Shown: positions 43,127 to 51,710 of the stretch, piece by piece
Numbering within the stretch: position 1 is the first letter of the stretch
Layout: every line of letters begins with the position of its first letter
Assembly: GCA_023460085.1 (NCBI GenBank)
Contig: JAEWRI010000038.1
Span: 62,001-126,000, forward strand
Direction: 5' to 3'
Source: Bacillota bacterium
GTDB lineage: Bacteria; Bacillota; Clostridia; Christensenellales; SZUA-584
Length of the DNA: 64,000 bases
Made by a program: the position numbers and the translations under genes
The notes under the pieces: model-generated
What the model was told of the DNA's origin: nothing
Seen by the model: the letters and a program-made list of their open reading frames with translations, nothing else
The model's database searches: none

Positions 43127-44158
43127 TCAAGGATCCAGCAGCACCAAATTGTCGTGCGCGCCGTAGGGCGCTGCCGGTTTCAGCGCCATGTCGCCGTAAT
43201 ACAGAAAGGCCGGATCGGCGGCGTCTTCCCTCAGTACGCTCACCTTTCCCCTGCACTTGACGGACTCGATTCTGCCGCTGGCTTTGTCCATGAAAAACTG
43301 CAGCTCACCGTCTCCGTCCGCCCGTATCTCGAAGCGCTTCGCGTCATGGGGCGTCACAACGCACAGCGCCATTCGGGGGCTTAAAACCTTCAGCACTCTC
43401 GGATCCGCCAGCCTGGGGCTAAAGCTGAGCTTGTTCCCGCTGTCGGTGGTTATCTCCGCACGGTCTCCCCTCTTCAGGGAAACTTTTATCTTCCTTTCAA
43501 CGCCGTCCCGCGCCGATATCCGCCGCACGACATGAATAGGCATTCCGCAGCATTCGCAGAAATTCTTCGAGGTGCTTAATACCTTGCCGCAGCATTTGCA
43601 TGGAATATCCGTGTTAGGCTTCTCCTCGGCGCGGGTGTTTTGGATGAGACTGACCAGATAGCGCGCGTATACCTCCTGCACAATTCTGTCGGTTTTCGGC
43701 AGAGGACATATCATCACCTGCTCCCCCGACTTCAGCGTGATGGAAACGCAGGCTCTGGGCTGCTCGAACAGGCCGGCACTGCTCCCCGGCGTATACTCGG
43801 GGTGCGCTCTGCGATACTCCCCACTGCTCACCATCTCCACGCCGACGGACGCGATGTCCGAAATACGGTGCGCGAAGGATATCAGAGGCGACGGTTTTAC
43901 GCCGAATAGACTCCCGTTCCCGTTATTATCAAACGGAAAAAATTCTTCGAAGGCGTTGGCTGATTTCGGAGATCCCTGAGAAGGTGAAAACCAGTCCATC
44001 ATCCTCCCAAGATCAGAATACTCCTGAAAGCGCACCTCAGCCGCCGTAATTTCCAGCTTCCCCGATACGGTATTCGGCGTATTGCCCACGAGCAGCCGCG
44101 CGTGCTTCGGGCCTGTAACTAAAAGGAGCTTTGCAAAAAGGTTCAGAAGATTATCCAT
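43127..44158 (-). CDS. Zinc-ribbon protein of unknown function
   Basis: The 343-aa protein carries one internal zinc ribbon (CKCCGKVLSTSKNFCECCG, about residues 188-206) between two beta-rich regions. The first (about 25-165) looks like a PH/GRAM-type fold from its strand pattern; the second (about 215-343) contains IKVSLKRGDRAEITTD. No membrane helix is obvious beyond a weakly hydrophobic start. I do not recognise the family. GAGGCGGAA precedes the ATG. Monocistronic. Confidence 0.7.
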   Translation of the reverse strand: MDNLLNLFAKLLLVTGPKHARLLVGNTPNTVSGKLEITAAEVRFQEYSDLGRMMDWFSPSQGSPKSANAFEEFFPFDNNGNGSLFGVKPSPLISFAHRISDIASVGVEMVSSGEYRRAHPEYTPGSSAGLFEQPRACVSITLKSGEQVMICPLPKTDRIVQEVYARYLVSLIQNTRAEEKPNTDIPCKCCGKVLSTSKNFCECCGMPIHVVRRISARDGVERKIKVSLKRGDRAEITTDSGNKLSFSPRLADPRVLKVLSPRMALCVVTPHDAKRFEIRADGDGELQFFMDKASGRIESVKCRGKVSVLREDAADPAFLYYGDMALKPAAPYGAHDNLVLLDP

Positions 44159-44398
44159 AGTTTCCGCCTCGCTGAAATTATTCCATCTCTTTGATTAGCG
44201 ATGAATGTACAAGCGTGGTTGATATTATTATACTGCTTGCAGGGTGAAAGTCCACCAACAATACTGCGGTCAGGGCAGACAAAAATGCCTGTGCCGGTAC
44301 AGTCCCGCTGGGTAAAAAGCGCTGCTCGCCGCTGTTTACACCGCCCGGAAAAAGCCGTATAGTGTGTATGAAAGCACCCTGATTTTAAGGAGGAACGT
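44159..44398. other. Divergent intergenic region
   Basis: It holds a TATAAT on the minus strand (44227-44232) with a TGGACT about 16 bp upstream, likely the promoter of the zinc-ribbon gene. The rest (44235-44340) has no ORF; a CAGGGTGAAAGTCCACC segment near 44240 recalls group II intron domain I, but no other intron part is present. Confidence 0.4.
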
Positions 44399-44860
44399 AT
44401 GAAGGTTGGAATCATCATTTTCTCCCGCACCGGCAACACGCTCGCCGTGGCGGAAAAGATCCGCGAAGCCTGCCTATCACAGGGGCATACCGCGGTGATC
44501 GAACGCGTTACCGCCGAAAACGAAGACCCGAACGCCACGCCCGTAAAGCTGAAATCCGCACCGGATCCGCTGGCCTACGACATAGTCATCTTCGGCGCGC
44601 CCGCACAGGCTTTCTCTTTATCCCCCATCATGAAGGCATACCTCGCACAAGTCCCCGCGCTGGGCGGCAGGAAGGTGTATGCCTTCGCCACACACCATTT
44701 CCCCAAAGCATGGCTGGGCGGAAAGCAGGCGCTGGGGCAGATGCGCAGCCTGTGCCAAAACAAAGGCGCGGAAATTGCCGAAACCGGCATCGTCAGCTGG
44801 TCGTCCAAGGGACGCGATGCGCAGATATCGGATATCACATCCAGGTTTAACCGCATATGA
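44399..44860 (+). CDS. Flavodoxin family protein
   Basis: A 153-aa FMN-binding flavodoxin-like protein. The FMN phosphate loop is in FSRTGNTLAVAEKI (residues 8-21), and the second FMN loop region is YDIVIFGAPAQAFSLSP. It is likely a low-potential electron carrier or an NAD(P)H oxidoreductase. AGGAGG precedes the ATG. Its stop overlaps the start of the FMN-binding gene (ATGA), so the two are coupled. Confidence 0.85.
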   Translation: MKVGIIIFSRTGNTLAVAEKIREACLSQGHTAVIERVTAENEDPNATPVKLKSAPDPLAYDIVIFGAPAQAFSLSPIMKAYLAQVPALGGRKVYAFATHHFPKAWLGGKQALGQMRSLCQNKGAEIAETGIVSWSSKGRDAQISDITSRFNRI

Positions 44861-45270
44861 AAACGGAAAAGAAAAAGCGGGGCGGAAAGGTGTTCAAATG
44901 GATCGGACTCGGTTTTCTTGTGTTTATCGCCGTCGTGATGGTCTACGCGATCCTCGGCAAGGAGCAGACGCTCTCCCTTCAAATCGATTCGGTCGATTTA
45001 TCCGATATTCCTGATGGCGAATATACGGGAACATACGATTGTTATCGCTGGAGCAATACGGTCATTGTATCCGTAGCGGAGCATCAAATCACGGGGATTG
45101 CGGTCGTCAAGAGCCCCTCCGGACGAGACAGCATCCGGCAAGATCTAACGGAACGGATACTTTTTGCGCAAAGCCCGGAGGTTGATGCAGTCTCAGGCGC
45201 TACTGCGGACAGCAAAGCATTTCTGGAAGCTGTCGAGAATGCGTTGATAAACGCCGTGCCGTCGTCTTAA
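44857..45270 (+). CDS. Membrane-anchored FMN-binding domain protein
   Basis: The 137-aa protein has a basic start, one membrane helix (residues 14-33) and an extracellular FMN_bind domain. DAVSGAT (residues 110-116) matches the ApbE flavinylation motif, with T116 the expected FMN-phosphothreonine site. It probably carries covalently bound FMN outside the membrane, as in extracytosolic electron-transfer or fumarate-reductase-like systems. The coupled flavodoxin may feed the same route. No ApbE gene is in the window. Confidence 0.85.
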   Translation: MKTEKKKRGGKVFKWIGLGFLVFIAVVMVYAILGKEQTLSLQIDSVDLSDIPDGEYTGTYDCYRWSNTVIVSVAEHQITGIAVVKSPSGRDSIRQDLTERILFAQSPEVDAVSGATADSKAFLEAVENALINAVPSS

Positions 45271-45297
45271 ATAACCATGCATCCGGCATCGGACGGG

Positions 45298-45849
45298 TTA
45301 TGCTGAAGGACCATCGTCTCTGCTCTGTTTGGCAGACGCGGTATATTGCTGCACGAAGGAATACGCTTCCACGGGAACATCCGCGGGCACACGATCCACG
45401 GTCAGCGGGGTCTGATCCGGCTGCACATGCGCCGCAAGACACACCACGCCCGCCGCGCCGGATGCCAGCGCCAGCAGTACCAGCAGCATCCCTATGCCCA
45501 GTGTCGCACGCAGCGCGTCCGCGTCCGGTGCGGCACCGTATACCGAGCCAAGCAGTTCGGCAGGCAGTACACGCATCAACATCATGAGCGCACCGATAGC
45601 CAGGAGCGGCAATGCGCTGCCCACCATCAGCGTGCCGCCCGCGATGCGGTGCGATCGGCAGGCGCACCCGCCCGAGAAGCTGACCGCGGTCAACACAAAG
45701 TACAGCACTCCGCCCGTCACCACGATGCCCGAATCGACGAAATTTCTCAGCAGCAGCGTGCCCATCAGGGCCATCAGTCCCAGCAGCAGGTTCATGATAC
45801 CCGCCGTAAGCCCCACTGCAAACGCAAACGTCTTGCCCCTGTATTCCAC
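45298..45849 (-). CDS. Four-helix membrane protein of unknown function (1 of 3)
   Basis: The 183-aa protein has four hydrophobic helices (about residues 8-35, 40-58, 68-92 and 113-140) and a polar C-terminal tail. The same layout, with HRIAGG between helices two and three, recurs in the next two genes (HRVAGG, KHIAAG), so the three are paralogs. Start GTG at 45849 with GGGAG upstream. Last gene of the operon. The family is not recognised. Confidence 0.7.
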   Translation of the reverse strand: MEYRGKTFAFAVGLTAGIMNLLLGLMALMGTLLLRNFVDSGIVVTGGVLYFVLTAVSFSGGCACRSHRIAGGTLMVGSALPLLAIGALMMLMRVLPAELLGSVYGAAPDADALRATLGIGMLLVLLALASGAAGVVCLAAHVQPDQTPLTVDRVPADVPVEAYSFVQQYTASAKQSRDDGPSA

Positions 45850-45861
45850 CCCGCGCTCCCT

Positions 45862-46398
45862 TCAGCCCAGATCGGCATTGCCGCCACGCGGCGTTTCGGC
45901 ATTCTCATCGGTTTTGGTATCCTCAAGTCCGTCGCATTTCAGGCTGACACCCGGCGGCTCCGGCATGGAGGGAACCAGCAGACTCATCACCCCGGCCACA
46001 CCGGACAGCATCTCCGCCAGCACCAGCAGCAGCCCCGATCCCAGCACAGCGCGGCGCACGCCCACGGCGTATTCCGCATCGAACATATTCGAAAAGATCT
46101 CCTGCCTGCCCAGCGCAACATACATGCAGAGCGCGCCAAATATGAACAGCAAAAAAGCGGTCGACAGCATCATGATGCCTCCCGCGACGCGGTGGGCGAG
46201 GCTGATGCTTCCCCCCACGAGATTGGCCGCCGCGATGGCAAGCAAGGCGACGCCCGCCAGCGCCATTACGATATCCGCCTCTCCGTAAGCCATGGCGCTG
46301 AATATGCTGATCATCGCGTTCAGCGCACACAGCACGCAAAGCACGCCCGCGCATACCCCGCCTACAAATGAAAATCCGTTTCCTCTGCCCATGCTCAC
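45862..46398 (-). CDS. Four-helix membrane protein of unknown function (2 of 3)
   Basis: The 178-aa protein has four helices (about residues 10-35, 40-60, 70-95 and 118-143), then an acidic tail with KTDENAETPRGG. The GTG at 46398 overlaps the upstream stop (GTGA) with GGGAG six bases before; an ATG at 46392 is an alternative. Middle gene of the operon. Confidence 0.7.
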   Translation of the reverse strand: MSMGRGNGFSFVGGVCAGVLCVLCALNAMISIFSAMAYGEADIVMALAGVALLAIAAANLVGGSISLAHRVAGGIMMLSTAFLLFIFGALCMYVALGRQEIFSNMFDAEYAVGVRRAVLGSGLLLVLAEMLSGVAGVMSLLVPSMPEPPGVSLKCDGLEDTKTDENAETPRGGNADLG

Positions 46399-47069
46399 TC
46401 CGGGCTCCCGTCGTCCCGCTGCGCTGTCGGCTCCGCAGTCACTGCTTCCGCAGGAGCGGCTTGTGCACGCAGCAACGGCTCCGCCGATTCCGGCGGTGCG
46501 GAAGCTGCCGTTTCCGGCTCCGTACTTATCGGGTCAGGCGGTAGAACCGTTTCCTGAACGGGCCCCTGCGCCGCCGGTATGGGGCCGGACTGCACCGCTG
46601 CGGATTTCCCCGGACGTGCGGCCAGCGCGAACAGACCGCCGAAAAAGCCCAGCAGCAGTATCAGCAGCGTCAGCAGAAATGTCAGCACCGTCTCCTGTGC
46701 GCCGCTTTTCATCAGCGTTACCAGGCCGCGAAACAGTCCCTTCTCCCCGATGAGAAAAGGGGAAAAACAAACGACGAGCATGCCGACGCTCGATAAGAGC
46801 ATCAGCATGCCCGCAGCAATATGCTTATGCCGCGCGATGCCTGCGCCGATAAGCCCCAGCGCGCCCAGCGCGAAGGCGCTGCCCGCGATCACCCAGGCAC
46901 CGGTGCTGTACGCCGCCCCGTCATAATACGCAAAAACGCTGGCACCAAAGGGTGCAAAGCCCGTGTCCTGCACCACCTGCGGCGCGAATATCGCGAGGAA
47001 GAGGAACAAGCTGAACAGCAGCCCGAACGTGCCCCATATGGCGCCAAAAACGCCGGCGGCCTTTTTCAT
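46395..47069 (-). CDS. Four-helix membrane protein of unknown function (3 of 3)
   Basis: The 224-aa protein has four helices (about residues 7-30, 58-80, 86-105 and 125-150), then a long Ala/Pro/Glu-rich cytoplasmic tail of about 70 residues. First gene of a three-gene operon; GGAGG precedes the ATG. The tail may mediate protein contacts. No function can be given. Confidence 0.7.
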   Translation of the reverse strand: MKKAAGVFGAIWGTFGLLFSLFLFLAIFAPQVVQDTGFAPFGASVFAYYDGAAYSTGAWVIAGSAFALGALGLIGAGIARHKHIAAGMLMLLSSVGMLVVCFSPFLIGEKGLFRGLVTLMKSGAQETVLTFLLTLLILLLGFFGGLFALAARPGKSAAVQSGPIPAAQGPVQETVLPPDPISTEPETAASAPPESAEPLLRAQAAPAEAVTAEPTAQRDDGSPE

Positions 47070-47165
47070 CGCAACCCTCCGTCATCTTGGATATCATTGA
47101 CTGACTCCCATGATACCCCAACGGCTGCGCGCCGTCAACGTGGGCAGACCGCCGCCTGCAAAAGA

Positions 47166-48074
47166 TTACCTGTCCGCCGCCACAGTATCCGCCGTGCCGG
47201 AAATTTCGAGCGCTTCGCGCAGTATTTGGCGCGTCTTGTGATACACCTTATCGATACCGGCTTCCACGTCGCCGCTGTCCATGCACTCCCGGAAGGGCTG
47301 GCGGATTTCCATACCGATATTGATTTTGGCAATGCCGCTCTTGATGGCCTCCATGATATACGCCTTCTGAATACCCGAGCCGCCGTGCAGCACGAGTGGT
47401 ATGCCCGTGGCATCCTTGAGCTTCTTCAGATGCTCGATGTTGAGCCGCGCTTTAGGCTTCTCCTGTCCGCGTGCCGCTTCCGAAATCGCGCCATGAATAT
47501 TGCCGATGGCGACCGAGAGCCAATCGCAGCCGCTCTCGCGAACAAATTCGGCGGCTTCATCCGCGACGGTAAAGCCCTTGCCGCTCTCGAAGATTTCGTC
47601 GTAAGGCGGCAGCGGCCCGGCTTCGTGTCCCAGTACCGCGCCCAGCTCCGCCTCGCACGGCTTGCCCGCACCATGGGCGATTTCACATACGGCCTTTGTC
47701 GCCGCAACGTTCTCCGCGAAAGGCAGGCGGGATCCGTCCACCATCAGCGAATCGTAGCCCAGTGCCACCGCTTCCTTTACCACATCAATATAGTCCACGC
47801 GGAGGTTGTCCTCGTCGATTACGGGAACGTGATCCAGATGCAGCCGCACGTGGCGCCCATCCTCCCAGCGCCGGAACTCGTCGCGCACCGCTTCCATGCT
47901 GCCCGACCCGAACTTTTTCCACTCCAACCGCGCCACCTGCACCAGCGCGAAGGAGTTCTCATCCCGTACCGCCTCGATAACCGGCTTCACCATGGGCAGA
48001 TAGGGAATGTTGAACGCCGGCACGACAAAACCGTTTTTCCACGCGACTTCGATGATCTGCTTGGTATTTTTCAT
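47166..48074 (-). CDS. Class II fructose/tagatose-bisphosphate aldolase family protein
   Basis: This 302-aa zinc-dependent aldolase would cleave a ketose (bis)phosphate to two C3 units or DHAP plus an aldehyde. The family His ligands are visible in RLHLDHVPV (residues about 78-86), SVAIGNIHGAI and VLHGGSGI, and the phosphate-binding GSGI and AKINIG segments are intact. It resembles GatY/KbaY/FbaA more than the glycolytic enzyme. AAGGAG precedes the ATG. Last gene of the leftward sugar operon, so it likely carries out the terminal cleavage step of that pathway. Confidence 0.85.
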   Translation of the reverse strand: MKNTKQIIEVAWKNGFVVPAFNIPYLPMVKPVIEAVRDENSFALVQVARLEWKKFGSGSMEAVRDEFRRWEDGRHVRLHLDHVPVIDEDNLRVDYIDVVKEAVALGYDSLMVDGSRLPFAENVAATKAVCEIAHGAGKPCEAELGAVLGHEAGPLPPYDEIFESGKGFTVADEAAEFVRESGCDWLSVAIGNIHGAISEAARGQEKPKARLNIEHLKKLKDATGIPLVLHGGSGIQKAYIMEAIKSGIAKINIGMEIRQPFRECMDSGDVEAGIDKVYHKTRQILREALEISGTADTVAADR

Positions 48075-48105
48075 GCTTGCTCCTTATATGCAAAAATATG
48101 ATCCG

Positions 48106-49599
48106 TCAGCGAACGGCCTTAAGCAGGTCGTACAGCTTCCGGTACTTGCCGTATTGCTCCGTGTAGAACTGGTGGTTCCGCTCATTCGGATAGTAATACG
48201 CCTTGGCCTTGACCAGCGCATCGGCGGCCTCTGTGATGGAGGAATAACAGCCCGATGCCACCCCGGCCAGCATCGCCGTGCCCAGCGTCCCGGCCTCCTC
48301 GCATTCCATCGATACTATCGTCTTGCCGAATATGTCCGCACGAATCTGCAGCCACTCGCGGGAGCGGGATCCGCCGCCCACGGTGCGCAGTTCATCCACG
48401 GTGATACCCACCTTTTCCAGCGCCTCGAGGTTGTGCCTCATCTCATACGCTTCGCCCTCCATGCAGGCGCGGTAGATTTCCCCGCGCTTGGTGCCGAACG
48501 TGAGGTTGATGATGGCGCCCTTGCCGTGGATATCCGGGTTGGGCACCGGAGACCCCGCAAAATGCGGTACGACGAACAAACCGGTCGGGTCTGAGGGCAG
48601 CTCGGCGTCCAGCAGCTCGTACACTTCCGCGCCGTTGAGCCGGGCAATCTCCTTGTCCCTCGCGGCGAAGGTGTCGCGGAACCACTTCAAAAGCGATCCG
48701 CCCGTCATGTTGAACGCGTAGGTGACGTAGGTATCCTCGAAAAGGTACGGTACGCTGGCGTAGCCGGAATTCAGCATCTGCGCGTCCAGCCGCAGGCCCT
48801 TGAACAGCGGCGTGATGCAGTCCACCGTACCGATGCCGTTGACGGCTTGTCCCGGCCGCGTTACGCCCGCGCCGATAGCTGCCATGATCTGATCGTGCGC
48901 ACCCAGCACCAGCTTTATACCGCGGTTCACGCCAATTTCGTCCGCCACGGAAGGCAGTATCTCGCCCGCCACCGTGCCCGTGTGCGCCGTCTCGGGGAAT
49001 ATGCCCGGATCGATACCCGCCGCATCCAGTATCTCCGCAGACCAGCGCTTCGCCGAAACGTCAAAGCACATCGTGCGGGACGACAGCGAGTAATCCGCAA
49101 GGTACTGGCCGCCCAGCTTGTGCAGCACATAGTCGCCGTAAAGCAGAATGCGATACGTCTGCTTCAGCAGCGCCGGGTTATTCCGCGCAAACCACATCAG
49201 CTTGTACACCGAATACATGGGGTGTGGCGGATGGCCCGTCGCCTTCATGATCTCCTCCGCGCCCAGCTTCGCCGTCAGCTCAGCGCACTCCGCCTCTCCG
49301 CGCTTGTCCATGTAGATGGGGCTGTTGGCCAGCTCCCTGCCGTCTTTGTCCAGCATAACAAACGCTTCGCCCAGCGACGACGTACACAACGCCTGCACCG
49401 TTGCGCCGCCCGCTTCCCGGTAAGCCCGGCCAATGACTTCCTTGGTGGCCTGCCAGAGCAGAACGGGGCTGATCTCATAGTGATCCCCGTCGTTGATGAT
49501 GTCGTATTCTCCATACGCGTAAGAAAGGATACGCCCGTCCTCATCGAAAACCGTGGCCTTGACGCCCGTTGTGCCGATGTCCAACCCCATTAATGCCAT
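48106..49599 (-). CDS. FGGY-family carbohydrate kinase
   Basis: A 497-aa sugar kinase (xylulokinase/ribulokinase-like) phosphorylating a ketose or polyol with ATP. Motifs: N-terminal GLDIGTTGVKATVFD (phosphate 1), NGIGTVDCITP, the C-terminal FGGY_C block TVGGGSRSREWLQIRADIFG and AGTLGTAMLAG. Length is normal. GGAGG six bases before the ATG; only one base separates it from the DUF4432 gene stop. With an aldolase directly downstream, its product may be the aldolase substrate. Confidence 0.88.
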   Translation of the reverse strand: MALMGLDIGTTGVKATVFDEDGRILSYAYGEYDIINDGDHYEISPVLLWQATKEVIGRAYREAGGATVQALCTSSLGEAFVMLDKDGRELANSPIYMDKRGEAECAELTAKLGAEEIMKATGHPPHPMYSVYKLMWFARNNPALLKQTYRILLYGDYVLHKLGGQYLADYSLSSRTMCFDVSAKRWSAEILDAAGIDPGIFPETAHTGTVAGEILPSVADEIGVNRGIKLVLGAHDQIMAAIGAGVTRPGQAVNGIGTVDCITPLFKGLRLDAQMLNSGYASVPYLFEDTYVTYAFNMTGGSLLKWFRDTFAARDKEIARLNGAEVYELLDAELPSDPTGLFVVPHFAGSPVPNPDIHGKGAIINLTFGTKRGEIYRACMEGEAYEMRHNLEALEKVGITVDELRTVGGGSRSREWLQIRADIFGKTIVSMECEEAGTLGTAMLAGVASGCYSSITEAADALVKAKAYYYPNERNHQFYTEQYGKYRKLYDLLKAVR

Positions 49600-49600
49600 G

Positions 49601-50662
49601 CTATGCCTCCGATACCTCGTTGATGAATTGTTCGATTGCCCCGGTGCCCTCGATAACCCCTATCTCCACCTTCAGCGTCCTCCGCTCGTGCGCCCGCAGC
49701 ACCGGAAGCGCATCCTTTTGGCGCAGCTCGCTCCGCGAAAGGCAGGGTACATTTGCCGGCTCCAGCGCCAGCACATAGTCCGCCTCGTCCTCCAGCTTCC
49801 ACTGCGTCAGGTACGGAAGCGTCTGTGGGTCGAAGCGCACGTACACCGCAATGCCGCCCGCCAGGTGGCGATTCACCGCCATCGCGCAGGCCGTTTTTCT
49901 GCCCTCGAATGTATACCAGTAGTTTTTCTCCGTGTTTTCGCCGCCGGGTTCCCGAAAAGAATTCGCCTCGTGAATGTACTGCCGGGAATATTCGTCGTAC
50001 GCTTCCGGTTTTCCTGCCGACACAAAAATCTGCGTATCCCCGCACAGCAACGGATATCCGAAATTGACGTGATAGAGCAGCATGAGCGGCGCGTCCCTGC
50101 TTCCGATGTTCTCAACGACGTCCTCAACGACGATGGCCGACCTGCCGATTTCGGAGGAAATGGCGCGCCGAAGGATGATCTTGTCGCCAAATACCGTGCA
50201 GTCCTCAATGCTGCCCGTCACACGCAGCGTACCTGCACGGAAGTCGGATAAGTCGCATACCCCCCGTGCGGGCGTGCCGCTGTGCCTGCCGTGCAGCCCC
50301 AGCTCTTCTCCCTGATCGACGCACGGAGGCCCGAGGTATGTCGCTCCGCAGGTGGTCAGCATCCCCGCGAAAAACGTTCTCAGCCATTTCTCGCCGCGGG
50401 ATTCATAGAATGCCGGGTGCACTTCCCCGTTGCGGGCAAGGTAGGTGAGATTGAGCCCCTTGTACGACGCAAGCGAAATATCCAGCCCTCTGTCCGGCAC
50501 CACCGAATACTCCAGACCGGATCCGGTTTTCACGTCGATCACGCGCACACCGTCGGTGCTGCCATCCGTCAGCCTGTAATGCCGCGTACCCGCGGCCTGA
50601 TAGGCGCTGCCCATTCTTTTAAAGGCCTCGTTCCTTCCGTCCGGCGTGGTCAAATCATGCAT
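49601..50662 (-). CDS. DUF4432 / aldose-1-epimerase-superfamily protein
   Basis: The 353-aa protein has a galactose-mutarotase-like beta-sandwich: VVPDRGLDISLASYKGLNLTY, GLHGRHSGTPARG, and the C-terminal Glu in YVLALEPANVP. DUF4432 proteins occur in carbohydrate loci and probably epimerise sugars at the anomeric or a neighbouring centre; the substrate is unknown. The start at 50662 (MHDLTTPDGR) follows GGGAG; the longer frame has no support. A 155-bp gap separates it from the NagB-like gene upstream, with no terminator seen. Confidence 0.82.
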   Translation of the reverse strand: MHDLTTPDGRNEAFKRMGSAYQAAGTRHYRLTDGSTDGVRVIDVKTGSGLEYSVVPDRGLDISLASYKGLNLTYLARNGEVHPAFYESRGEKWLRTFFAGMLTTCGATYLGPPCVDQGEELGLHGRHSGTPARGVCDLSDFRAGTLRVTGSIEDCTVFGDKIILRRAISSEIGRSAIVVEDVVENIGSRDAPLMLLYHVNFGYPLLCGDTQIFVSAGKPEAYDEYSRQYIHEANSFREPGGENTEKNYWYTFEGRKTACAMAVNRHLAGGIAVYVRFDPQTLPYLTQWKLEDEADYVLALEPANVPCLSRSELRQKDALPVLRAHERRTLKVEIGVIEGTGAIEQFINEVSEA

Positions 50663-50817
50663 GCGGTCTCCCTCTTTTCCTGCCAGTGCGTCGGTATGCG
50701 GCAAGGGCAGAATATTGTCTTCCGTGATAGCTAAATTAATCTGAAGGCTGTCTTGCCTCCCTGCTTCAGCGACAGCACACTGTGAACTCCGGTCAGAATC
50801 ACTTGCCCCTGTGTGGG

Positions 50818-51708
50818 TTACGCGTTAATCCCCTTGAATTCCCATTCCGGATGCTCGCTGATGGGATGGCGCGCGGTATCCCGCGTGGCGGTGATGATGG
50901 CGTCAGGATGTTCCTGCAGCAGCGTCAGCGGATATTCCGCATCCGGCTCGCTGAACAGCGCGACGCGCAGTGCGGTCTGCTTCCACGTGCCGGTATCGCT
51001 GTAAACGCGCACCTTCTTTGCGCTGAGGCACTCCTTTACGCCCAGCGTCACCGACATGGGCGGCACAAACTGATAAGCCGCGCCGAAACTGCGCTGCCCC
51101 AGCGTGATGATGGTATCGAGGTTGTTGTCCTGTATGCGTATGCTTGCCTCCCGCAGCTGATCCAGCGTAATCGCGGAAAACGGATGCCGCCGCGTCTGGT
51201 TGTAAGCGATGTGACCATCCTGCCCCCAGCCGCCCAGGGTGATGTCGATGGGTTCCTCCCATATCCGTTCCCGTATCTCCTCCATGGAGACGGGCGTCAG
51301 GAAATGGCGATTCTCCGCCGGAACGGCCAGCTCCGCGTCCACCGGCGCATAGAAATGCCGTTCCATAAAGCTGCGGAAGTTGTACGGGTCGTTTTCTGCC
51401 AGCAGCTGCCCCTGCCAGTCCAGGCACTCGTCCATATGGAACACCACGAGATTGCGCAGTGAAACGCGCTCCCGGTTGACGAGGCTGCAGAAAGGCCCGT
51501 ACCAGCAGTTCGGTCCGCACGGAATGATGGCCCGCAGCACGCGCCCTTCGCGATTAGCCGCCGCCACCTCGTCCGCCAGCTCGCGCGCCATCAGCATTCC
51601 CATCTCCGCGCTGTCCGCCACCATGCGGAACGGCGTGCGCGTTGGGATATTCACGAGTTCATCTGCCTTTACGCTGCACCATTCGTACAGCTTATGTCTG
51701 TCTATCAT
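50818..51708 (-). CDS. NagB-like glucosamine-6-phosphate deaminase/isomerase family protein
   Basis: The 296-aa protein has the NagB fold. The catalytic Asp of the family is kept in FHMDECLDW, and the DGH motif is present in GGWGQDGHIAYNQ. However, the residue equal to E. coli NagB Glu148 (FNE) is Gln here (YNQ), and the loop starts GGWG instead of GIG. Classical GlcN6P deamination is therefore doubtful; a different amino sugar, an isomerase-only role or a lactonase-type activity is possible. AAAGGA precedes the ATG. Third gene of the leftward operon. Confidence 0.82.
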   Translation of the reverse strand: MIDRHKLYEWCSVKADELVNIPTRTPFRMVADSAEMGMLMARELADEVAAANREGRVLRAIIPCGPNCWYGPFCSLVNRERVSLRNLVVFHMDECLDWQGQLLAENDPYNFRSFMERHFYAPVDAELAVPAENRHFLTPVSMEEIRERIWEEPIDITLGGWGQDGHIAYNQTRRHPFSAITLDQLREASIRIQDNNLDTIITLGQRSFGAAYQFVPPMSVTLGVKECLSAKKVRVYSDTGTWKQTALRVALFSEPDAEYPLTLLQEHPDAIITATRDTARHPISEHPEWEFKGINA

Positions 51709-51710
51709 CG

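Noticed and set aside
44235..44340. Group II intron or cobalamin-riboswitch-like fragment (GGGTGAAAGTCC)
   Set aside because: Only one short domain I-like motif is present. There is no domain V, no reverse transcriptase, and the conserved B12-box order is missing.
45271..45300. Terminator ATAACC...GGTTAT between convergent genes
   Set aside because: A 6-bp stem with inner TCCG/CGGA exists, but there is no T tract on either strand, so I do not list it as a terminator.
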